From assembly GCA_029964075.1 (NCBI GenBank), contig CM057142.1:25174392-25238391 (forward strand): a stretch of 64,000 nt of DNA, given 5' to 3'. Source of the stretch: Patiria pectinifera (Eukaryota; Echinodermata; Asteroidea; Valvatida; Asterinidae). Made by a program: the position numbers and the translations under genes. Position 1 is the first letter of the stretch, and each line of letters opens with the position of its first letter. The notes below the pieces were generated by a model that had not been told where the DNA came from, did no database searches, and was given only the letters and a program-made list of their open reading frames with translations. Shown one piece after another: positions 22,756-32,100 of the stretch.

Positions 22756-23628
22756 GGCGAGATCCGCGAGGCGAGATCCGCGAGGCGAGATCCGCGAGGC
22801 GAGATCCGCGAGGCGAGATCCGCGAGGCGAGATCGGCGAGGCGAGATCGGGGAGGCGAGATCCGCGAGGCGAGATCCGCGAGGCGAGATCGGGGAGGCGA
22901 GATCCGCGAGGCGAGATCCGCGAGGCGAGATCCGCGAGGCGAGATCCGCGAGGCGAGATCCGCGAGGCGAGATCCGCGAGGCGAGATCCGCGAGGCGAGA
23001 TCCGCGAGGCGAGATCCGCGAGGCGAGATCCGCGAGGCGAGATCCGCGAGGCGAGATCCGCGAGGCGAGATCCGCGAGGCGAGATCCGCGAGGCGAGATC
23101 CGCGGCGAGATCCGCGGCGAGATCCGCGAGGCGAGATCCGCGAGGCGAGATCATGGCGAGATCGCGGCGAGATCCGCGGCGAGATCGCGAGGCGAGATCG
23201 CGAGGCGAGATCCGCGAGGCGAGATCGCGAGGCGAGATCCGCGAGGCGAGATCCGCGAGGCGAGATCCGCGAGGCGAGATCCGCGGCGAGATCCGCGCGG
23301 CGAGATCATGGCGAGATCCGCGAGGCGAGATCCGCGAGGCGAGATCCGCGAGGCGAGATCCGCGAGGCGAGATCCGCGAGGCGAGATCCGCGAGGCGAGA
23401 TCCGCGAGGCGAGATCCGCGAGGCGAGATCCGCGAGGCTAGATCCGCGAGGCGAGATCCGCGAGGCGAGATCCGCGAGGCGAGATCCGCGAGGCGAGATC
23501 CGCGAGGCGAGATCCGCGAGGCGAGATCCGCGAGGCGAGATCCGCGAGGCGAGATCCGCGAGGCGAGATCCGCGAGGCGAGATCCGCGAGGCGAGATCCG
23601 CGACGCGAGATCCGCGACGCGAGATGGC
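22756..23628 (+). repeat. 14-bp minisatellite GGCGAGATCCGCGA, about 60 units
   Basis: The unit GGCGAGATCCGCGA repeats almost without change, with variants GGCGAGATCGGGGA, shortened GGCGAGATCCGC and GGCGAGATCATG. It is very GC- and CpG-rich against an AT-rich background. Because 14 is not a multiple of 3, long open frames of ARSARRDPRGEIRE type arise on both strands; I regard them as by-products of the repeat, not genes. Confidence 0.95.
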
Positions 23629-23783
23629 AGATATAGAACACCATATTTTTCATTTTGCTGACGCGCATGGCTACGGCGACGCGCGCGCATACCAGAAACC
23701 GGAGACTTTTTTTTTTGGCCTTACGGAGGCAGTCCAGTAAAATAGGCCACAGTTATGGGGCTACCCCCCCCCCCCCCCCACCT

Positions 23784-23854
23784 AGCCCAGGTGGACTCCC
23801 TTTCCTCCCTACGTAACGGAGGGTATGCAATGAAGACTTCGTCCAACCTGGGCT
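23784..23854. mobile_element. Miniature TAGCCCAGG element, copy 2
   Basis: TAGCCCAGGTGGACTCCC and GTCCAACCTGGGCTA form inverted ends of a 70-bp element of the 13462-13527 family. It has inserted in a C-rich tract right beside the foldback element. Confidence 0.6.
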
Positions 23855-24130
23855 ACCCCCCACCCCCGCCCCCATTTGCACGAAGCACTTGCGGTGGCCT
23901 GGAAATTTTGGAAATGTTGTTGAGCCGGGTCCACACTTTGGCTATTGTGCCCCCTGTCCTGCTGGGACACACCCCACTTTAAAAAATCTTGGCTAAAAAA
24001 GGCTCTCTGGATATGTTTTCTCCACAGTCATGACAGTACTCCTTACCTTTTAACTTAGTTCTAGAAAGAAGTAGCTGGCCCTACAATTGCAAGTACACTT
24101 CCCCGATACTTTCCCAGTCCATGCGCATGC

Positions 24131-24625
24131 CAGGGTGACCATAAGGTCATGGCCAAATTCTGCTAAATAAATGCACTCTACAAATCTGTCAGATCTATCA
24201 AAAATCTGCCAGATTCCCCAGAATTACTCGAACTATACAATAAATACTTAAAATCACATGCAGATGTTGTAGTATTGCCTTAATTAAGGTTCAATTAAAT
24301 CTATGGTCACATAAAGATGTTATGAATTTGCATAAATTTCAGGCAAAACGCGGTTGCGTTACGACGACTGAGTCCGGTTCCAAGTGAACCTCAGCACCTA
24401 GACCATGCCAGTCAACTTGTCCCATTTTTGTTTGAAAAGATTAAAGCTTTTTTGAACGAATATACAATCTCTTTCAAATTTGTTATTTTTTTCTTTCAAA
24501 TAACCATTTTTGCAGAATTCTGCCAGACATCTGCCAAAAAAAGTCCATTCTGTCAAATTTTCTGCCAAACTCGTTTTTCAACAAAAATCAAAGTTAGCCT
24601 GAAATCGGCTAAAACGGTCACCATG
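24131..24625. mobile_element. Possible hAT-like element with TCTGCCA words
   Basis: CAGGGTGACCATAAGGTC on the left and GGTCACCATG on the right look like degenerate inverted ends. Both subterminal regions repeat words such as TCTGCCAGA and TCTGTCA. Flanks GCGCATGC and GTCTATGC agree at five of eight bases, which is weak. It resembles the AAGTC, AAATC and GCCTTG elements in design. Confidence 0.4.
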
Positions 24626-24944
24626 GTCTATGCTGCGTGTTTTTGCATGGATCGTTGCATATGCGAGCGCCCTCAAGCAGCTAGCATGGCAGGTCGGTCA
24701 AGTTCAATCGCGTACTTCGCTCGTACCTAGTCGTACGGTCCGCCCTGCGCAGGGGGGCGGGGGCTACGAGCGAACGTACATGTATGTACAGGTATAACAT
24801 GCAGGTCATCAGTCAAAGCAAACCTACGGTACGGCGCTCCATGAGTGCCATCCACTTCTTTATTTACTCAGATAATTTATCACGTATGTTGACATATCGC
24901 CGAGAGTAAGGCGACTTAATCACATAATTGTATCACTAAGTCGA

Positions 24945-25215
24945 CTTACCGAAGTCGACTTGGTGACATGTCCAGATGCATTAACTCTCCAAGTCGACTT
25001 CCAGAAGTCGACATGACGACTTGTCCAGAGGCATTATCTCTCCAACTCGTCTTACATAAGTCGACATGACGACTTGTCCAGATGTATTATCTCGTCAAGT
25101 CGACTTTCCGAAGTCGAGATGACGACTTGTCCAGATGTATTATCTCGCCAAGTTGACTTCTCGAGGTCGAGATGACCACTTGTCCAGATGAAATATCTCG
25201 CTAAGTCGACTTCCT
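24945..25215 (+). repeat. 53-bp tandem array with AAGTCGACTT, left end
   Basis: The word TGTCCAGA recurs at 24969, 25022, 25075, 25128 and 25181, an exact 53-bp period. Each unit holds one or two AAGTCGACTT-like palindromes. The same array stands reversed at 48370-48560. Subterminal repeated palindromes are typical transposase-binding regions; that role is inferred. Confidence 0.85.
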
Positions 25216-25640
25216 AAATAATACCACTTTTCAGGTATTTTCGGGGTCGAGCAATCTGAATCTGATGTTATTTTAACGATTTGAGGCAAGACAGATGCCC
25301 CAAGGGACCGCCATATTGGCAAAATCCAAAATGGCCGCCACATACCGCAGTTAAATAACTGAACTAGCCAGAATCATAAGTAATACAACTTTGGAGGGGT
25401 TTTCGATGTCAACGAATCTGAATCCGAGGTTATTTTAATGATTTGATGCCAGACGGATGCCCCAGGGGCCATATTAGAAAAATCCAAAATGGCCGACAGC
25501 CAAGTTAGAGGTCAGTCACAGTTAAAAACTAAACGAGCTAGAATTATTAATAATACCATTTTACATGGATTTTCAGGGTCGGAGAATCTGAATCTATTGT
25601 TTTATTAAAGATTGTATGTCACATTTTGCCCTAAAGGTGA
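25216..25640 (+). repeat. About 170-bp repeat units with CCAAAATGGCCGCC, left arm
   Basis: Two and a half units repeat TCTGAATCTGATGTTATTTTAA followed by AAATCCAAAATGGCCG. The same units occur in reverse order on the right at about 45640-46110. The AAAATGGCGGC core resembles the YY1 binding site, so a regulatory role for the element is possible but unproven. Confidence 0.75.
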
Positions 25641-25789
25641 TTAAGGATTGGACTTATCAATAAAGATTATTGTTTGAACTATTTTCATTTAAATATCTAG
25701 AGATGATGTCTGCAGTGACAAAATGCTATATGCCGCTGTGTGCGTTTAAATGGAGCTGTTCATTTGTAGAGGACCTTGCATATAAAAAC

Positions 25790-25967
25790 CTAGTGTGATT
25801 GCATTTCAACCTTCCTTTGCATGAGGCAGCCGCAGCGCACGAGAATGGCACACGTCACTGAAGCATCATTGAGAGTTGGTCCATAGTGATTGCCATGTAC
25901 TGGTACCATCTTTGTGCCAGCCCCACACGATGAAGTCAGGAATTTCCTGCTGGACCGAGGTGGCCTG
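25790..25967 (-). pseudogene. C-terminal part of the outer transposon's protein, interrupted
   Basis: On the - strand, directly beyond the CACTA end, the frame reads ATSVQQEIPDFIVWGWHKDG then TSTWQSLWT before a stop. Another frame continues with NDASVTCAILVRCGC. WGW...W.PLWT followed by a C.EL..CGC stretch is a C-terminal pattern I recall from many invertebrate transposon-derived proteins of unknown biochemical role. The switch of frame means a small indel. The upstream part of the same protein is at 44688-45010, 18.7 kb away. Confidence 0.5.
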
Positions 25968-25969
25968 TA

Positions 25970-26290
25970 CACTGTTAAAAAAAAACCTGTTAAATCACAG
26001 TAGTTTCTATTGTCAATTGGCATTACAGGAGTTACTGTTTTTGCACAGTGCATTCTACTGTTGTTTTTTCCTCTGTATATTAACAGCAGATTCTACTGTA
26101 TTTGGTTCTGTACACCTACAGGGATTCCACTGTTTTGCCACAATGATTAAGCGTGATGGGTTTGTAACATAACAGCAAGTTTTCTGTTACAGTTTTGTCC
26201 CATAACAACTCCTCTGTTGAAGTACAGCTCTCTGTAGCCGAACGAAACAATATTTCTGTTTGGTAACAGTGGTTATTTGTGGACATGCAA
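25970..26290. repeat. Left subterminal region of CACTA element
   Basis: Short words of the form TACTGTT, CTACTGT, AACAGCA and CTGTTAC recur about every 20-30 bases. Similar words (AACAGTAATATCTACTGT, CAACAGAAAAACAACTG) fill 44430-44685 at the other end. Such repeats are where CACTA transposases bind in plants; here this is by analogy. Confidence 0.55.
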
Positions 26291-26904
26291 GTGTAGATTA
26301 ACAACACTTCCTTCAGGGTTCCAACCGACCGTTCGCGACCCCCACCCTCACGCCCACCCCCACCCCACCCCCTTTTAGTATGCGACACAAGTAATTTTTT
26401 CAACAGCAACACATTTGAAATTTATTCTCAACTCTTCCTAAATCACACAAGGTAAAACACTAAATTAGGGAACTGAAATTTAAGTTACAATGAATAGGTA
26501 AAAACATTTTTTAAAATGCAGCCTGCAGTGGGGCCTAATAATAGTCTTAAATTAGTTAATAAAGTTCAAGTTGATAGGTCATAATAATTGCTTAAATCAA
26601 TGTATTACTTTAGAGCTGTAATCGATAAGCACACATGGTCATGCTAGTAATTTTTACAATATTAAAATGATTCATAGCAATTATAAAATAATGTCGATTA
26701 GAATCGAAAGGCCTGCTATTTTGAAATTCAATTAATTTTCTCGAGTGTATTTTTAAAGAACACAGCCCTTTTCATGTTTTATTAGTAGGTCTACACATAT
26801 TAATAAAAAAAACCTGCATCTCCAAATTCTATGCAGTTTTACAGTTTTAAGTAAACCCAGTATTTCTTTCGAACAAATAATTATGCAGTTGTCAAAAGTA
26901 ATCA
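26291..26904. other. Element interior, no gene
   Basis: A CCCCACC-rich stretch (26338-26372) is followed by AT-rich DNA. No exon with matching splice phase was found here for the leftward genes. Confidence 0.4.
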
Positions 26905-29115
26905 CAAAAATGCATCTTGAGCTCATGAACAAGCATTAGACTGAATAAAATGTGACTGAAAAAAAGACCATGAATTCGAACGAGTACACTGTTAATAAAG
27001 GCAGTTACAGGCGGCATATTTTTTACACATTCCATATAGCCTCACAGTCTTTTAACCTGGTAGGAGCAGAGACACACTGGCTTCAAGTTTGGTCAACCTC
27101 CGCCCAGGTTCTTCTACAAAACTACTGGATGTCTTGACAGCAGTGTTCCTGAAACACGTGAACAAACCCTTAAGGATTTGTGGGTAAAATTTTGCCAAAC
27201 CCAGTGATTTTAAGACGTAATTTTATCTCAAGAGTTTCTGAATGAAATTTCTCCCTTTTTTCAACCAATCCTGAAAACAAACTAAAGAAGAAAGACCTTG
27301 ACTAAACAGTTATGTTACTTTTGATTTAAAGATGTAATTTTCTCTCAGGTTTCTGAATGAAATTTCTCCTTTTTTTCCAACCTATCCTGTCCACAAACTA
27401 AAACAAGACATCCAGTGGTTTTGTATTTGGTTGTTCCTTAAATATTCCAATTACACATCAACACAGTGATACTCAAAATGCATCTCGAGCTCATGAACAA
27501 GCATTAGACTGAGAAAGGTGTCACTGAAAAAAAGACCATGAATTTGAACAAGTAAATTACACTGTTAATTGAGGCAGTTCAAGGCAATTTTTTTTACACA
27601 TTCCATATCGCCTCACAGTCTTTTAACCTGGTAGGAGCAGAGACGCACAGGCTTCAAGTTTGGTCAACCTCTGCCCAGGTCCTTCTACAAAACTACTTGA
27701 TGTCTTGACAGCAGTGTTCCTGAAAAACTTAAACTAAGCCCTTAAGGATTTGTGGGTATACTTTTGTCAGACCCAGTGATTTTAAGAAGTAATTTTCTCC
27801 CAAGTTTCTAAATGAAATTTCTTTCTTGTTTTCAACCATTCCTGACAGACCTTGACTAAAAAGTCACCTTACTTTTGATTTTAAGAAGTAATTTCCTCTC
27901 AAGTGTCTGTATGAAATTTCTCCCTTGTTTTCAACCATTCCTGAAAGACCTTGACTAAAAAGTCACCTTACTTTTGATTTTAAGAAGTTGTTTTGAATTC
28001 CCTTAAGTGTCTGAATGAAATTTCTCCTTTTTTTCAACCAATCCTGACAACAAACTCAAAACGAAAGACCTCGACTAAACAGTCACCTTACATTTGACAA
28101 CTGCATACTTCTTCTAAAATGCAATGACTTCACCTAAAACTGCACCTGCAAATTCTTAAGGGATTACTTTACATATTTTAAGGAACACTGTTGTCAAGAC
28201 ATCCAGTGGTTTTGTATTTGGTTGTTCCTTAAATATGCCAATCAAACATCAACACAGTGATACTCAAAATGCATCTCGAGCTCATGAACAAGAATTAGAC
28301 TGAGAAAAGTGTCACTCAAAAAAGACCACCAAATTGAACAAGTAAACTACACTGTTAATTGGGGCAGTAAAAGGCCATTTTTTTTTACACATTCATTGTC
28401 GCTTCAGTCTTTTAACCTGGTAGGAGCAGAGACGCACAGGCTTCAAGTTTGGTCAACCTCCGCCCAGGTTCTTCTACAAAACTACTGGATGTCTTGACAG
28501 CAGTGTTCCTGAAAAACTTAAACGAAGCCCTTAAGGATTTGTGGGTATACTTTTGTCAAACCCAGTGATTTTAAGAAGTTTTTTTCTCTCAAGTTTCTGA
28601 ATGAAATTTGTCCCTTGTTTTCAACCATTCCTGACAGACCTCGACTAATAAGTCACCTTACTTTTGATTTTAAGAAGTTCTTTTCTCTTAAGTGTTGGAA
28701 TGAAATTTCTCCCTTTTTTCAACGAATCCTGACAACAAACTAAAAAGAAAGACCTAGACTAAACAGTCACCTTACATTTGACAACTGCATACTTCTTCTT
28801 AAATTCAACGGTTTTGCCTAAAACTGTACATGCAAATTCTTAAGGGATTACTTTACATATTTTAAGGAACACTTTTGTCAAGACATCCAGTGGTTTTGTA
28901 TTTGGTTGTTCCTTAAATATGCCAATCAAACATCAACACAGTGATACTCAAAATGCATCTCGAGCTCATGAACAAGAATTAGACTGAGAAAAGTGTCACT
29001 CAAAAAAGACCACCAAATTGAATGAGTACTGTTAATTACGGGGGTTACTGTCTCAGACTTTCCATTTTTCTTCGAAGTCCCGTAACCTGGAGCAGAGGCG
29101 CACTACCTTCAAGTT
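26905..29115. repeat. Four long tandem units (about 570, 790 and 680 bp apart)
   Basis: AAAATGCATCTCGAGCTCAT-type starts occur at about 26909, 27476, 28268 and 28952. Each unit continues with TTTTAACCTGGTAGGAGCAG and CTTCAAGTTTGGTCAACCTC. Within units, CTGGATGTCTTGACAGCAGT and its inverse ACTGTTGTCAAGACATCCAG face each other, so single units can fold back. Short shared frames (AETHRLQVWSTSAQVLLQNY) are a consequence of duplication rather than evidence of a gene. Confidence 0.8.
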
Positions 29116-29152
29116 TGGTCCACCTTGGACGTTCTTTTCCCGCTTGGATCCT

Positions 29153-32100
29153 CTATCGGGTCTGATCTGGAATAAGAGCCTGTCCAACCAAAAAAAAAAA
29201 TCATTTCAATTTCAACTTTACAATTAATGTTGCAAACACACAAAAAATCTGACTTAATCCTCATAAAAATCCATGATGCTAGTTCACACGATTAAGATTC
29301 AAAGTGTGTGTACTCCTTATACTTAAATTCACAATCCACGTAGGGCCTATACAATATGTTTCGTAGGTTGTCATAAATTTGCAAAGTATTGAAACTGGAA
29401 GAATTAACTGGCATAGAATACTTGTCATGTGTCAATCCACTTATTGTTTGTGAGTGGAGATAGATTCTCTGAATATTTATAATACTCAAGTTTTAATGTT
29501 ATCAGTGGTGTAGCCAGGATTGTTTTCCGTTGGGAGGGGGAGGGGAGGGGATGGGGGAGGGGGGAGGGGGGTTTGCGCTCCCCCAGGATTGAAACCCCCT
29601 TGGCTAAACGACTGCATAAAGAACTGATCCAAACCATGTACGTACACACCGTACTGGTACGAAGCCTTAACAGCAACTTCCCGCAGCCATAATATGCAAA
29701 TAGGCTGGGGAAGACCTGAATGCCTTGGAACACCAGGTTGAGTTAGATTACATTTGTCTTCATAAATTTATTGCTGCAATAAACAAGTATTTACCTGCAT
29801 ATACCAGCACTGGTGTATGGACATCCATGGCTTGGTAGTCTTCAGTTGTTGCCGTTTCCTGTATAAAATGAACAATTATACATATACTTACAACAATGTT
29901 TGTAGTCAAGATCTGAAAGCTCGAGACCGAGACCTCAGGACCGAGTCCAAGACCTCAGGATCTAAAGCCCAGACCAAGACCGAGATCTTATGGGCGAGAC
30001 CGAGACTGAGACCTGAGACTAATTAGCTTATGTGAGAAATATGTATTCATTACAAGACCATGGTGTTTTGATTTTTTTCCAAATGCTGAGTGAATTGTGT
30101 TGTCACAGTGTTTCACTTTAAATTAAAATTGAAGACTGTTGAATACTAGCAGACATTACTTTGTTTTCTTGGTCGGTCAGTTTTGATTGTTTCTGGACGA
30201 CTTGAACATTATTAGCTTAACACAGGTACCAGTAGCTCAGTCCTCGATCAAACGTCTTCAGTTGAACCTTGTTTTATACTATTTCAAGCAAGGTTGAACG
30301 GTTTATGTAGTTTTTGACATATACAACAAATCAACTTGGAAGTAACTTGACCCGGAAATCAAAATCTAAAATTCCCGAGTCATTACACTGTAAAAACTGC
30401 AAAACATTTAATCAAATGTTTCTTCACATTTTCCCTCGTGTGTTTTAAGTTCCACCTTACAATAAAATTGGGATGAGTATACACATGTACATGTACATGT
30501 ACTGGTACAAATACTCTGGTCCAAAGATATGCTAGTCTAGGGAAGCATTTTATAAAGGTTTACAGAGAACACCTGCATTTTTATCAAAGCTGGAAACTAT
30601 AATTTAAGAGTGTTTATTCAAATTACTCTGAAGTTGTTGTAGGGCAAGTCAACAGTAAAAAAAAAAAAATCAAAATTGGTGTCGGAAATGTGTGCCCGAC
30701 TGCTAGCTCTTATTAAAGAGAACAATATCCTCTTTCATGAGGCAGAACGCAAGTCACTAGCCATAGCGACTCGGACTTACTTTGCCTTATAAACTGAGGT
30801 GCCTTGTAAAAGCCAAACTTGTGCCAGCCCTCTCTGTGGGCTTACTCTTGCAAAACCTGCAGGTCACAGAGCGCTTCAAAGCCGATTTGACCAACATTGT
30901 ACATCAAACTGACAGTGCTACATCTACATGTCTTTCTTTAAAAAAATCTGCTTTAATTGTCTCATGTAATAAGTCACAGCTTGTTACCAAAAAATGTGAT
31001 AAATAGAGTGCAACACTGGTTTATAGTTACCTCAAATCCCTTGATGAAGTATTCTTCATCCTCTGTGAAGTAGTGTGGAAGGGTGACGATCGCTGCAGCC
31101 TGAGAGACAACATCTGGAGTGGGTGACTGTAACTTGGCCCTGGATATCAGATTGCTCAATTGCTCATTGACTTTATTGTGTTCTTGCATGAACTGTAGGA
31201 TTGTTTTCCCCTTTAACATGATGTTGGTTGAGAAGATGGTTTTCGTGTCTTGGCCAAGAAGTCGCTGGAAATGGTCCAAGAGAAAAACTGGTTCGAAAAG
31301 GAAAGGCAACTTCTTCTTCACTTCTGTAAGCGGAAGAGCAGGTAGTTGGTTGATCAGTGATCTCTGGGTCATGTATGTGAGATCCATGTAAGCTTTTACT
31401 TTGGTCTCGTCTCTGTGTTTCTTCAGGTATTCCTCCTGAAGCCACAGTCTCTTTTGTTCAAGAGAGTCCTCATCTTCTCCATCAGGAAAAGATGTTGGCT
31501 GCCATTCTGCACATCCATATGAGTCTTTGACCCTCTTCTTAGGGAGTTCCCCTGAAGACTGCAGAGATGATTGGTTTTTTTTTACAGCCATCGCAAGACG
31601 TACAGTGTGATGATTATAATACATCGTCTCCAGTGACCTTGCAAAACCTTCAGCACCAGTACCACTGTCGTTGTCGAAGGCTGTTGGTGACATTTCAATC
31701 ACACTTTTTGCTATTGCTCTGAAGGCTGCTCGACTGGCCTTATGTCCAGCGTGTATAAAATCATCTATTATAACTCTTTGGGCCAAAATGCGGTCCTTTG
31801 GAGCCGGTCGTTTGTTCTGTTTCAGTGCAGAGAGGAAGCCATGAGGCCAACGATCCTTATTCATCATGAAAGAGTTGTTAGATGTTTTCCTCTTCCGTCC
31901 TTTAATACCAGTAGGTTGACCTGAATGTATAAATCAAAAACGTGAATTGTTAAACAGCTAGAAAGGTTGGGTGGATGGATTATTTTCTTACTTCTCTCAT
32001 AAAATCTCTACCATCAGCATATCACTGCTGTAATTGGATGAATGTTTTTCTGACACATTTTGATTGCCAGCTGCAAAATTTACCCTGCAACTTCCCAACT

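Larger units (their letters stand above)
21521..23761. mobile_element. Composite foldback element with 14-bp minisatellite core
   Basis: Outer ends are TAGCCCCATAAATGTGG (21521) and its inverse CCACAGTTATGGGGCTA (ending 23761). The flanks are C runs on both sides, so any target duplication is hidden. The left part has three partial copies of the same end unit (21521, 21941 and 22203). The first is a long palindrome with arms about 21561-21735 and 21760-21932. The core is a minisatellite in two opposite orientations. Sea-urchin TU foldback elements also use about 15-bp tandem repeats in their inverted arms, so this could be a related type. A simple relative is at 41089-41352. Confidence 0.75.

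Noticed and set aside
22404-23740. Long open frames of about 340 residues (ARSARRDPRGEIRE repeats) on both strands
   Set aside because: They come from a 14-bp repeat without stop codons in any phase. Both strands and several frames are open at once and there is no start context or unique sequence.
24945-25215. CRISPR array
   Set aside because: The period is regular but the whole 53-bp unit is repeated, without unique spacers, and the DNA is eukaryotic.
27001-28497. Repeated small protein (AETHRLQVWSTSAQV)
   Set aside because: It is found once per long tandem unit, is about 30 residues long and differs at its ends. It is explained by DNA duplication.
29894-30910. A complete hAT-like element from CAATGTTTG (29894) to CAACATTG (about 30895)
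   Set aside because: The two ends match only partly and the flanking 8-mers differ, so only the GAGACC array is reported.
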